DNA of 64,000 nt from Icerya purchasi (taxonomy: Eukaryota > Arthropoda > Insecta > Hemiptera > Monophlebidae). Of this stretch, positions 25,301-36,266 are shown piece after piece. A model generated the notes under the pieces. It saw only the letters and a program-made list of their open reading frames with translations. It was not told the origin of the DNA and did no database searches. Location of the stretch: the NCBI GenBank assembly GCA_039619475.1, contig CM077115.1:488891352-488955351 (forward strand), given 5' to 3'. The number at the start of each line of letters is the position of its first letter. Within the stretch, counting starts at the first letter, position 1. The translations under genes were made by a program, and so were the position numbers.

Positions 25301-28276
25301 GAAGTGACGTGCCAAGCAAGTCAGTAAAATGTCTAACTGCCAAGCAGATTTCAGCGTATATTTTCGCAGCTGTTTGCCAAATATAAAAAAAAAAAAAAAC
25401 ATAGAAAACGAACATATAACCTCATTCTTTTTGGAAGTGGGTAAAAAACTAATCTACCCTAGTAATCGGACAAAAATCCTTATCAGTTAATAGTTGAATA
25501 ACAATGCAATCCTCATTCAGATACACAAAAAGTAACAATACTAGAGGAAAAAGTTAACTCAACTGAACAGCAACAAATACATGCAAAAGAAGAAAAAATA
25601 TTGGAACTATCAATAATTATGAGTGATAAGAAAGTTAACCAGAACGACAAATTAACTCAAGATAATACAACAGAAAGAGCATTAACAACATTACAGAAAC
25701 AATAAAAAACCAGCATAAAATGTAACCAGGATTTTTAAATTATAAACAAGTAGTTGAAATAATAAATAAAATGAATAAAAAAGAAGGAACAATAGAAAAG
25801 ATTAAAAATATCGCTAAATTTGATTCAATAAATGTAAATTTAATTATAACACAATTACATCAGATACAACAAAATATAACAAATAAAAATATCAAAATCA
25901 TCAATAAAACCAAACTAGAAATACAGCAGAAACATTGTGTACAAAAACATAACTCAATAGTACATAAATAATGATTAAAATACTTCAATACAATGAAAAT
26001 CATTGTAAAGCGGCGAGTGATTTATTACTTATCATTAGTCATTACAGGTGCCATTACAAATGGAGATAAGAAAGCATACAAGTCTATTTTTAATTAAAAA
26101 CAAAATTAACACAATACGATTTTCTTAACGTGATATATGAAAACCCGTATTTTGTTAATGGAAGTAAATAAATAAAATTAAAGCAATTTAAAAAGATAAT
26201 AAATGAATATTATATTAATAAGTTCCTGGAATTATGGTTAAATTATATGGCGTATCATTTCAGTTTTTTCCAAGCATAATTAAAAGAATTAACAATAATA
26301 TTTATGTACTAAATTATTTTAATGTACAGTTCATATCGGTCCATGGAATATTTAAGAAGAATTATCTAAAAGGATTTAAAATTTCAGATTCAGATAGACG
26401 TATTAGATGTAATTTACTGGATAATAATAGCTTAATGGTAGTATAGACGAACTCAAAAACAAACTTTTTTCAGAAATTTAAGAAATTTGCAGTTAATGAA
26501 ATCGAGTATCGTAAAAATAGTACGCATTTATATTAAAAGATGCCAGTATTAAAAACACATATTTTAAATAGATAAGTATTATAATAATGTAACAAAATAT
26601 TGTTAAATGGGATTAATGTGTCAGCAAAACTTAATTGGATGGAACATAAAATTAACCATTATGAAAATGCTGTAAATAATAAATAAATGTATTATATAAG
26701 AGGGAAAACATGCAATCCTAATTAAACTTATCACTGTAACGTGCGTAACACACGAATTTATAATGCAATTTTCGTTAAAAATCTCAATAAATATAATAAT
26801 ACACCACTTACTTTCTTTGTAAATACTGCGATATAACTCGATTTGTTTTTACGGCAGTTGCTCTTTGAATTATCCACGATTTACCAGCTGAAATCGCGTC
26901 TTTTGTACATGTATCAATAATTGGTTGTAATACAGCATCAAATTCTGCGAAATTAATTCCGCACTCAGTTGCAGCATTTTTTAAAGCCGCTTCTTCAGCT
27001 TTTGAAACAGCTTCATCAATCGCATACTGTTGTTGTTGCATCAAAACCTAAAAGTAACAGAGTTAAAATTTTACCTTAACGCAAGAATGCAAATCTCTTC
27101 TTCGACAGATTAACTCTGACGAGACTACTCCCATTAGTAATTCAGAAAAATTACCTTCAAAAATTACTTAAGTCTTTCGGTAATTATAACAAAACATTAG
27201 AGTACTTCAAAGCAGATACTAAAAATCATTGAGAAAATAAAAGACCGACTATTTTTTTGACTAAAAGAAAGTACCTAGGCTCTCTTACATATTTAATATT
27301 ATGAGGTCTAGTGCGTGGTAACTTAAACTTTGATTCCCGACGTCCCGCTGGAAATGATAAATTTAACTAATTGTACTGTCTTATGGTAAAAATCCTACCT
27401 TTGGATTTCAACTAAAGCAAACGTATTACTTTTAAAAGTCGTTTTCATTAGCACGGTATATTACCGACTAGTGCCTAACGTAGTATCTGTCGATGTTGAC
27501 CTTCTATCGCAATTATAGGAATGATGTGTGTATTATTTAAAACGTACTCAAAATACTTAAAATAGATACAACAGAGAAAAAAAGAGCTTCATCAATCGCA
27601 TACTGTTGTTGTTGCATCAAAACCTAAAAGTAACAGAGTTAAAATTTTACCTTAACGCAAGAATGCAAATCTCTTCTTCGACAGATTAACTCTGACGAGA
27701 CTACTCCCATTAGTAATTCAGAAAAATTACCTTCAAAAATTACTTAAGTCTTTCGGTAATTATAACAAAACATTAGAGTACTTCAAAGCAGATACTAAAA
27801 ATCATTGAGAAAATAAAAGACCGACTATTTTTTTGACTAAAAGAAAGTACCTAGGCTCTCTTACATATTTAATATTATGAGGTCTAGTGCGTGGTAACTT
27901 AAACTTTGATTCCCGACGTCCCGCTGGAAATGATAAATTTAACTAATTGTACTGTCTTATGGTAAAAATCCTACCTTTGGATTTCAACTAAAGCAAACGT
28001 ATTACTTTTAAAAGTCGTTTTCATTAGCACGGTATATTACCGACTAGTGCCTAACGTAGTATCTGTCGATGTTGACCTTCTATCGCAATTATAGGAATGA
28101 TGTGTGTATTATTTAAAACGTACTCAAAATACTTAAAATAGATACAACAGAGAAAAAAAGAAAATGAACAATGAAGAATCGTCAAATATTATATACTTTA
28201 GTAAAATCTTTTGAAACATCTGAATTCATTTTTAACAAAACTAATGTTCAAAATTACATACATGCACACACACATT

Positions 28277-28324
<48 letters not shown>

Positions 28325-31161
28325 TAAAAGTTTACAACAAATCCATTGGTTATAGAAATTTACGTTACATAACCGATATTGGGAATGTTTGCAATAGTAG
28401 AAAACACAAATAAAAACGTTATTTCCCATTTGTACTTTACAATATTTTTTTATATCCGCGCGGTAAAAAAGAGAAACAAATCACCACTCCCCAATGGAAA
28501 CACGTATAAGAGTATGACCCCCAGTAGATAAAATACTAAAGATAACATCGTGCTAAAACAACAATCAAATTTTAAAGTTCGGTACAATTTTTTTTTTGTA
28601 CCGAATATCATTTTCGTAGAAAATTTACCTTGATATCATAATAAAATAATAATTTTTAAATTGCTTTTAAATCATATAACTAGTACCAATAAATATTTAA
28701 ATATTCACTTTTACGTGTACACGTAAAACCGCGTGGAATTATACTTTTTCGTGGTATTAGACATGCAAATTGAAAACTAACCCGCTCTTTACTTTTTCAA
28801 TTTTAGTTAAATATTATAAACCATCATTTTTAGAAAACATTAATTACTTCTACGGAAGAACTAATTCAATATTTTCAATCGCACCAGCATTTAAATTACT
28901 ACTTCATATAGATAATTTTCAAAAAATTTAATTAAAAAAAAGAGAAGAAAAAAGACAAAGTACTTAAAATGATCGTGAAATAGCGGTCGAACTATACGGG
29001 AAAAAAAAGTCTGCAGAAAATATCCACATAAGAATATTATTTGAATTTTATGAATTTCTAAACGATGAATGTATCAAGAAATTTCCATTTTTGTTTTCAA
29101 ATTACTCACAATACAACTGCAAAAGTATTTAAAAAAGTATTTTAAAACTTGATATAATTGTAGATACAAGTTTTTCCAGAATTCTTGAATTTTGCTCGAT
29201 ATTAAGTATTCTTCTAATTTGCTTTCATATTTTTCCACGCAACGCCACTTTTATGGTTCACTTTAGTTTTATTTTTACACAGCCTAGCCTTATAATAAAT
29301 CCTGTAACATTATATTTCTTTCTTACAATAATAACTTTTTAACTTCGCCCCGTATTTCTTTAATCACTACACATACACACTAACCTATCTTTATTCTTTT
29401 TATAGCTTTATTTAAAATATCGATGAAAAACTCTACACAAATCACTTACCTAATACTTTTCGATATCATCGTTTTCTATCTCTAATAAAAATCTTTTTAA
29501 CCGTTGCAATTGTTTTTATTTCCACTTAAAATATTTAAAATAATCCCTTCGTTTTCGTTATCCTTATTTCCTATTTTTATTATCCTTTTTTTCCTAGTAT
29601 TCCATCTTCACTACCACGTTTATATACCGATTTCAATATATTTTCTTACAACTTATTCTCCTTTAAGGCTTCTTACTACTAAAACTTTAATATTTTCAAA
29701 CTATTTTGTTCCATATTCAAAGGATAAATTTGAATATTTTCATATTTAAAAAACTTCTAAAATATTCAAGCATCTTTAAGAATTGAATAACGAATTATAA
29801 ACTGTGCACAAAAATTATAAATAAAATCCCGAGAAATATTACAAAATTAATACTTACTGAATGTTGAGCATTAAGATTCGTTTCACTTTCTCTAATCTGT
29901 TCATTTAAAGCAACTTGTTGCGCAGTTAACATTTCAACCGAAACAGGGTTTTGTGTAGAATTCAGCCAATGAACAGCGTTTCCGATTCCAGGAGATGGTA
30001 GTCCAAGCGGTGGAGGTGGTGGCGGCGGCGGTGGGGCTAATGGAGCCGAATTAGGAGGTGGCCCATTCATTTCCATATTTACACCTAAAAAATTTAATTG
30101 AGGGAAAATGTAAAAATCAGTATTACTAAAATGTCGTTTAGGTTTATTAAAAAATGTTAAATAATCTTTTCTCGTAAACAAAAAAAAAAACAACCTTAGA
30201 ACTTTTAATGAAATTATTGATCTCATAATGTTTAATGGTTTTACTGTACAAAATATTTTAATTAATAAACTTATTTCACGTTTCTTAATAAAACTGCGAT
30301 CGCTAAAAGTCTGACGGACACAGTAAAATGGCAACTGACTTATTCACCAAAAAATAATTTATAGCTGATTGTGTACCATTACTGAACGTTACAATTAATG
30401 CCGGTAATATTTTCGGAAGATATATCTTTCTTTCACTGAAATTTGCATGAAGAATACTGATTGAAGTTAACATCAAAATGAAAAAAACCAACATCGAATG
30501 AATTGAATCGGTTCAAATACACTTTTCTATCTCGCAATTTGTCTAGCGCTTAGTTCACATGTATAATTTTAGGAGATTTTCAACTGAATGACTTTAAGGG
30601 ATTCTTCGAATTCAAATATTAGTAAAAACTGAATTATTGAATTAGCACTTTCTAACATTATAAATGTTACAATTTGAAATTATAGAAACCAAAATATTAT
30701 AAAATGCAGTGTAATTTTAATAGCTATCAATGTACTTACAGAAGTATCAATTATTAAGTAGAATTTTAGAACGAAATTTAAATTTTTTTTGTATTTTTCT
30801 AACTTACAAGCCTGCTCAGCGTTAACCTTATGCCGATAATAGTGATAATATTCTCCACCAAATAGAAAATCAAATTTCGGATTTCCTTTCTGTTTATTCT
30901 TCGTCATTTGCTCAAAATCGGGTCCATTTCGAGCAACAAACTGCGCCAACTTATCAATTATATTTTTCAATTCTATATCTATTGAAACATTTCAATTTGA
31001 AAGATATTGTAATAGAGTGGTTAATTTTAGGCAATTAATGACTATTTAAAATTTCACAGTTCCATAAAATAAAAACCCTACTAAATAAATAAAATACGGG
31101 ATTTAATTCCCCGGTACTAGTAATTATAATACAAACCTTGCGGTGGTTTCGGGAAATCCAT
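10131..31161 (-). CDS. CHERP: CHERP homologue (SR-related splicing factor), 15 coding exons
   Basis: Known of the family: CHERP is a nuclear SR-related protein associated with the U2 snRNP that influences splice-site choice; it was first described for ER calcium release. Seen here: the exons join with matching phases to 2739 nt, giving 912 residues, close to the roughly 916 of human CHERP. Exon coordinates, in transcript order: 31161-31137, 30972-30808, 30084-29858, 27047-26812, 23744-23670, 23495-23384, 22705-22490, 22388-22322, 20869-20171, 20072-19915, 16690-16557, 15640-15467, 11013-10840, 10749-10611, 10268-10131. Every junction has GT and AG. The start is the ATG at 31161 (MDFPKPPQ), which matches the short first exon of the family and leads in frame into the SURP domain. 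Stop is TAA at 10133-10131. A minus-strand AATAAA lies at 9997-10002. Divergently oriented to eIF3g, about 5.1 kb away. The 5' UTR and promoter are not resolved. Confidence 0.95.
11311..14595 (+). mobile_element. Dead 3.3-kb DNA transposon with TIRs, TTAA-flanked, inside a CHERP intron
   Basis: The left end GGGCGGATCCTACTTTAGAA (then GACC) is mirrored at the right end, whose reverse complement begins GGGGGATCCTGTTTTAGAAG (then ACC). TTAA lies directly outside both ends (11307-11310 and 14596-14599), as expected for a 4-bp target duplication. Inside is a broken transposase on the plus strand, antisense to CHERP. The insertion accounts for most of the intron between CHERP exons 12 and 13 (11014-15466). 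TTAA target use fits piggyBac or Kolobok-type elements, whereas the transposase resembles proteins labelled Mutator-like in insects, so I leave the superfamily open. Confidence 0.8.
11940..13090 (+). pseudogene. Degenerate transposase, Mutator-like type
   Basis: Joined by eye across stops and frameshifts, the plus strand encodes blocks in the expected order: TTLTAYYSGNVIDL near 12000, SIMEMFLRSKEKFGMK near 12190, ISDGDSKTLADILKTNP near 12250, CPVTKSECVGHGQK near 12315, RLTEGIIKKLTIY near 12415, DVDSWCKWRKTE near 12575, RPNYEELLNDDLLTRCLGRH near 12670 followed by TQNSNESFNSMV, and NTANAQRIERENRRQSL near 12930. This block order is that of insect proteins annotated with a Mutator-like transposase domain (from memory, not searched). 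At least seven in-frame stops show that it is non-functional. An A15 run at about 12074-12088 interrupts the frame. Confidence 0.75.
16860..17080 (-). repeat. Dispersed repeat end, copy 2, in a CHERP intron
   Basis: On the minus strand the end reads ACCGACTTCCAAAAAGGAGA, then a 'gggttatacgtttgttgcg' stretch and a T run. Upstream in the same orientation, the segments 'gccgatcaaacat' and 'aaatcggtacatatga' (given in plus-strand order) belong to the same repeat type. Copy 1 (4199-4262) and copy 3 (25384-25448) share the terminal 60 bp. Confidence 0.5.
18380..18710. repeat. Imperfect tandem repeat, about 162-bp period, in a CHERP intron
   Basis: Unit 1 (from about 18463) runs from 'atcaacgtatc' through an 'attaaaaagctatgaaatca' segment to 'aaatttaagggcc'. 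Unit 2 (from about 18625) has the matching 'atccacgtatt', 'aactatgaaacata' and 'aaattcaacggtcc'. Two diverged units; nothing indicates function. Confidence 0.5.
22490..31161 (-). CDS. CHERP: CHERP exons 1-7: SURP domain, proline tract and CID
   Basis: Residues 9-58 form the SURP (SWAP) module, with the conserved run IIDKLAQFVARNGPDFEQM and the FLFGGEYYHYY segment; SURP modules bind SF1-like splicing proteins. Exon 3 adds a proline run of nine and a WLNSTQNP segment. From about residue 165 to 300 is the CTD-interacting domain (CID): LQPIIDTCTKDAISAGKSWI in exon 4, LHIIYLLNDTFHHC across exons 5 and 6, the IPMFCTTCLDV helix in exon 6, and LLNLWENKNNYFS at the start of exon 7. Exon 7 ends in a Q-rich helix typical of CHERP. 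Small exons 5 (75 nt) and 6 (112 nt) lie inside the CID. The intron between exons 3 and 4 contains the 576-bp tandem duplication. Confidence 0.94.
25384..25448 (-). repeat. Dispersed repeat end, copy 3, in a CHERP intron
   Basis: Minus-strand reading: ACCCACTTCCAAAAAGAATG, then 'aggttatatgttcgttttc' and a T run. Same arrangement as at 4199-4262 and 16860-17080, more diverged in the middle. Confidence 0.5.
27009..28160. repeat. Perfect 2 x 576-bp tandem duplication spanning a CHERP intron-exon boundary
   Basis: Unit 1 is 27009-27584 and unit 2 is 27585-28160. I compared the printed lines base by base and saw no differences. Unit 1 contains the first 39 nt of CHERP exon 4 with its splice acceptor (exon start 27047, minus strand). 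Unit 2 therefore holds an identical second acceptor and 39-nt partial exon ending at 27623. Splicing to the outer acceptor without removing the rest would read into a stop about 17 codons past the 39 nt. Absence of any divergence means a very recent event, an allelic variant or an assembly artefact. Confidence 0.93.
28259..28325. repeat. (CA)n/(TA)n microsatellite in a CHERP intron
   Basis: A short ACACACACA stretch passes into about 38 bp of alternating TA at 28281-28318. Confidence 0.9.
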
Positions 31162-31522
31162 TTCAGTCTTGTTATTCAAAATGATTTTAACCGTTCACCT
31201 TACTGTAAAAATGGCATTTATTACAGTACCTCCGGAACTACTTTTCCACTTACGTTAAACCTGCAAATTAAATCAGACTTCAACGGTTCCATGTACTGAG
31301 AAAACCATTTTTAAACATTTTATTTAGCCAATACAATTTTATAGAGTAGTCTATGGATTTTTTGGCTCCAATTGTCGATACATGACCGATTTTTTCATCG
31401 AGAGCATGTACACTAAGTATTTCCATTTTTGTAATATTTAGTTTTTATTAAACAATAGTTAATAACGTAAATTCAACAACAAATTTCAGATTTTTTATTG
31501 TTTTAAACTCAGCCATTTTTAC

Positions 31523-31559
<37 letters not shown>

Positions 31560-32860
31560 ATGCAGTTATATATTTTATTAATTTAATTTACTGACCTGTA
31601 TTTTTCGCTGTAAATTAAGTAATTCTTAATTTAAATGAAATCATACACTTGTAAAAATAATTTACAATTAATAAAAGTATGTAATAGAAAAACATGTTTT
31701 CACATTAAATATACACGAACCCAATTAAATTTACAAAAAATTTTAGTAACCAGTTAACCAGTTTGCGTGTTATGTGGTTTGAAATTTTCGGATATTGAAT
31801 TTTTGTATTTTTCATATAAATAACAAGTAAGAGCACTCTATTTTGTTACGTTTTCATTTATATACAAATCAGTTCATTATAATTAAGACTGATATCACAC
31901 TGCAATATATCTTTAATTTATTCGTATGAATATCATTTTATAATCGGCTTGAATTAAAAGTTTTCCGTGATGTTTTTTTTTCTGTTCTGAATAATATAGT
32001 TCACTAGGTCGTCGCAGGTATTTCTCTAAATAGTTTTATGACGTTCCACAAAAAACTAAATAACCGTTTTCATTTTTTTTAAAGCAGATTTCATATGTTT
32101 GCATTGTACATACATAAGCGCTTGTTTATGAGTAAACAAATAAGAATTGTGCATTGAAAATATATGTCTAGTTTAATAATAATTCATGACAACGATGAAA
32201 TTGTAATAAAACTTTATAACTAGCGTTTGTTTTTTAGAAAACACGAAAATAACCTAAAATTACAAATTTGTTAATTACATGAAATATGTGCAAAATATTA
32301 AACTAAAAGATTCTGAATTTTGTTCATGTTCACCTTCAATTCAATGCCATTGATGCATACTTTTTTATTATGTTATAAACATGTCAGTCTGTTGCAAGAA
32401 ATACATTAATATGCTGTTCTTCCTGGACAGATGCTACACATTTTTCTGTTTTCGTGTAGTACATGCCATTAGTCATTCTCGAATATTTGTTGTCTTATAG
32501 AACTTTTATGATTTCCGGTTTTCTAGTCAACTAATCTGTTTGATTTGATTGATGCTTAAACAAAGCGGTAAAACGGCTTCACTTTTTCGAGACAGATGTG
32601 ATAAGAGTATGATATAATTACATATAATGAAGACTTCACTTTACTTATATGAGAACGTTAAAATTCAACCGGAATTTCACTGTCCTAAGACCGTTGGTAT
32701 TTAAAATATTTACGAACTTTATCGAAGTATACCAATTATCAACAGTAAAATTGCCATTATATGGGTTTACGTAATACATTTTTTTTTCTTATCACATTTC
32801 CTACAATTTAAATAGGTATTTATAATTTGAGCACCAGCGAGACTTGATACCCAAAGGCAT
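31162..32860. other. CHERP upstream region, no further gene seen
   Basis: The first hundred bases should include the CHERP 5' UTR and promoter. A possible small 5' UTR intron (donor near 31248, acceptor near 31200, minus strand) can be drawn but would be under 60 nt. The rest is AT-rich spacer with a (TA)n tract at 31529-31557. Confidence 0.5.
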
Positions 32861-32872
32861 ATTTTGTCAGCT
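32861..32872. repeat. Target-site duplication of the LINE, copy at its 3' end
   Basis: ATTTTGTCAGCT, identical to 33536-33547 on the other side of the insertion. Confidence 0.85.
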
Positions 32873-33535
32873 TCTTTTTTTTTTTTATAATTGGGCTCGT
32901 CAAACAGGGACCTTCCCCCAGAAACAATTAAAGGAAAACGAAAGTTATATAGTGAGACGATCAAATGTTATTAATAAGAAGGAAACAATGGAGGGGATGA
33001 TAAGTGTGGAAGGAAAAGACAGGATATAACGAGCACAAAAAGGAGCAGGAAGCCCCAGCCCAAGCAAGTGGGAATACAGAGCCGAACGCTCCACCGAAAG
33101 AGCAGAGCACTCAAAGAACACGTGATCGGCGTCACAAACAACCGCATCATTTGAATGGAGAGGGCAACATGGGGAAGAGGTCAACGAGAGGCGAAAACGT
33201 GAGGAAAGCAACAAGGAATGGTTAAAGCGCAAACGCACAATGGAGACAACAACAGAACGAGGAAGTAAAGGAAACAGAAGGAACCAAGGATTTGAAGGAA
33301 GATTAGGCTGAACGGACAGATAAAAAGAGCGACAATTAGAAAAGGAGGAAAGGTACCTATCCGAACAAAATCTGAGATGGAAATATTTACACAAAGGCAA
33401 GAGATTAGAGGATGGGATTTTTTTTAAGAAGAATGTAAAAGAAGCAGCAACCCGAGCCAAAGAAGCAGCCATTTCATTACCTGAGATGCCAGAATGGCCA
33501 GGAACCCACAGCAAGTCAATATGGATCCCATGGAG
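32873..33535 (-). mobile_element. 5'-truncated LINE copy: RNase H end, poly(A) tail, 12-bp target duplication
   Basis: The minus strand has an open frame of about 196 codons that begins inside an RNase H domain (WVPGHSGISGNEMAASLA, with its catalytic-region HSG and GNE) and ends in the cysteine/histidine tail usual after RNase H in I-like LINEs (CDADHVFFECSAL). The frame stops at 32945. A short 3' UTR and an A-rich tail (T run at 32875-32886 on the plus strand) follow. ATTTTGTCAGCT is present on both sides, at 32861-32872 and 33536-33547, which marks an exact target-site duplication. The frame is unbroken across the truncated part, so the insertion is fairly young. Clade I or a relative is inferred from the RNase H. 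Confidence 0.88.
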
Positions 33536-33547
33536 ATTTTGTCAGCT
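33536..33547. repeat. Target-site duplication of the LINE, copy at its truncated 5' end
   Basis: ATTTTGTCAGCT, identical to 32861-32872. Confidence 0.85.
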
Positions 33548-34997
33548 ATATATACATATATGTGTATATCTTAAAACCATAGCGACCGAAAAACAGCATT
33601 TACATTAACTTGAAAATGAAATTCGCGAGTTTTTATTTAATTTTTGTAGTAGTCTTAATACTGCAGCAGTTGGATTCGTTCTCTGTCAATTATTACGATC
33701 ATCAAGATCATCAAATCTTAAACAGTTAAAAATTACAATTAAATCTTTTTGCAGCCAAACCCGATTGAAATACATCTCAGACAATTCCATCTGTAGCAAA
33801 AATTGAAAACGCATCTTACTTAAAAACCGCCATATAAATTGACAGACCAATAAAACATTTTATTTTGACATTGTAACATCTCTAAGAGTTTTGTTCTCGA
33901 TGAGTGAAAATTTGTTTCGTGTGCTTTGCAGTTTTTTACCGGTTCATATATATATATATATATATATATATTTCCACATTAAGTAAGTAATCCTAAACAA
34001 CGATTAGTTCAGCTTTTGAAGCGTGTAATTTGGAAATTGGAATTTTTATTATGTTATGAGCTGGTGTTTGTACATTTTTACAAAAGTACAATAGCATACC
34101 TCTTAAATTTGTTTCAACCGTAAAAATATTTTTTATTTTCGTTATTTATATAATCTTTATTAAGTGGAATCAGTGTTGTTCTCTTCACCCGTAGAACTTT
34201 CATCTGCTGATTCATGCGAATAATCAGTATCATGATCACTAATAATAATAAATTCATTGTCTTCTTCGCTAGATACATCTACATCAGGATCAAGAAAATC
34301 TAATATAGATATAATACTTATTGTTCAAATTGTGGACATCACACCCGTAACACGCACTTTGCTATGCTATAATCAACTATTTTTCACTGTAAAAATAAAA
34401 ATTTAAGAAAAAATTAAATGATTTGCACTGTACGCATTCTCGGTGAACATTGGAAATGTATCTCTTGATAACTACTTTGGTTCGATATACACGAATTAAA
34501 GGAATTACATTTTTATTTTGTATATTTATAATAGTTATCGAGCAAAAACATAATGACAATGTTAAAAGTTTAACCGAAGTGGTCTCTTAGCTGATGGCGG
34601 AATAACAGCGTCACTGTTACCAAAATTTTTGATTTTATTAGTGAATGACTTGAAGACCATGTTTTCAGTTAACATATCGGTTGAGAAGTCGATTTTTGTA
34701 ATTTTCAGTCCGTCAAAACGAATAACGGCAATTACGTAAACGTATTTTTCAGGAAGTAATCAATAGAGCACTTCTTATTTTCTTATTTTCTTTAAAAATC
34801 TCATTCAGCATCGCCATATGAAAACTGCCAGTACTGTGAATCTCTACTCTAAATACTCTCCCGGTTTTACCAATTAACTTTTCTTATTTGACGTATACGA
34901 ACTTTTACTCGATAAATGCGCTTTTTTAAGATTTTTATTAATAATTTTGTCATGTATCATCCTTTGTTCAACTTTTAACCATTAAATATTTATAACA
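33548..34997. other. Spacer between the LINE insertion and the eIF3g upstream repeat
   Basis: AT-rich, with a (TA)n tract at 33946-33970. No coding exon, repeat family or RNA gene recognised. Confidence 0.5.
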
Positions 34998-35264
34998 AAA
35001 GAACACGGTCGAACAGATGATGCGCAAGTATGTTAAAAAGAGCATAGGCAGAGAGTAATTCTTTTGAAAATTATTATAACGTCAAGGTGCGTATGCTTTC
35101 GACATTGTTCATGTAACAAACCGTTGAAAATACAGTAGACGCTCGGTTATCCGACACAATTGGGGAATTGAATGTGTCGGATAACTGAAAAAGTCGAATA
35201 ATACGGAGTTTTTTCAATTTTGTTTGTGTTTTTTAATTTTATTACATATTTATAAAGAACAATT
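34998..35264. repeat. 267-bp direct repeat, upstream copy (5' of eIF3g)
   Basis: Identical, as far as I can read, to 37786-38052. The first 135 bp are ordinary flank and the last 132 bp (from 35133) are the left end of the pogo/Tigger-like element listed downstream, beginning CAGTAGACGCTCGGTTATCC. No matching right end of the element follows here, so this copy is truncated. Both block ends carry AAAGAAC, a possible microhomology. Confidence 0.93.
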
Positions 35265-36265
35265 TAAAATTATCTCGTGTTTATTGAATGCAGCATCGGC
35301 GTTTCGTCAATGAAAGTAAGTTCATGTTCAAATAAGGTAATTCAGTTCGTGTTGAAAATATTAGCCTAGGCCATAGATGCGAGATACGTCTGTATAATGT
35401 GTAAGTGATGTTACAAAAAAATTTAGGAAATTTCAGTTACCATTTGTAATAAACTAGTTTTAGTCGCCTGCAATCGAAGTGTAATATCTAAACCAACCTA
35501 ATCATAAACGATAACGAATAATTTCATTTTCTAAAAACTAAAGTTGTATTCTTAAGCGTTCAAAAATTTGTTGAAGAGCTTTTTATGAATGATAGGTATT
35601 CGTTTAGATAATGATTTTTATTTATTAATATTTATTGTTTTTTAACATAATAGTAATTATATAATTTCTTATAAAATTTTCATTCGATAGCAGATGTGCT
35701 TAGAATGAAAAGGAAAAAAAAATTCTTCGATAATGTTGATTAAAAAGAGCGACGATAATCAAATATTTTACGGTTTAAGCGAATATTTTATTTTCTAAAA
35801 GGTCACAACACACTCTATATTAATCGCTGTATTTGAATATCGCGACTGCTGTTTATACGTTGTTGACGTCGTGAATTTTGTCAAGTCCTTATCAACTGTT
35901 TTAAGAACTTGGAGAATTCATTGTTGTAATTATTGTTTTTAAATTTGTTTTCTTTAATGAATAGTTAATTTTATCGAGTATTTTAAAAAATTTTAGAATT
36001 CCTGTTACATAATTTTAAAAGACTAATTTACAAGATTCCTAATTTCTTTATTAGAAAAGTTACTGGATGTCGAGAATTTTTAGTTAAAAATATAAACACA
36101 CTTTTTATTCTTTTAAAATTTACGTAACGAGTGTACATTGATTTCTAGGTTAAATTTGTTACAATTTATGTCACTAAATCATGATTTCAAAGTTTAATCT
36201 TAATCTGTGCGTGTACATTATATAATATGTGATCATTTATTTATTTTTTATTTATTTTTTTTTAG
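35265..36265 (+). promoter_or_regulatory. Upstream region of eIF3g, expected to hold promoter, 5' UTR exon and intron
   Basis: The ATG of eIF3g comes two bases after AG (36264-36265), which is preceded by a long T-rich tract, i.e. a strong splice acceptor. A non-coding first exon should therefore lie upstream in this stretch. Candidate donors exist (for example near 35335), but I cannot choose among them, and no clear TATA box or initiator stands out. Confidence 0.4.
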
Positions 36266-36266
36266 C

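Noticed and set aside
27009..28160. CRISPR-like or satellite array
   Set aside because: Only two long units without spacers; a simple tandem duplication.
36207..36266. Earlier ATG of eIF3g giving 20 extra residues
   Set aside because: The residues (HLFIFYLFFFS) come from a T-rich splice acceptor tract, and the family starts at the later ATG.
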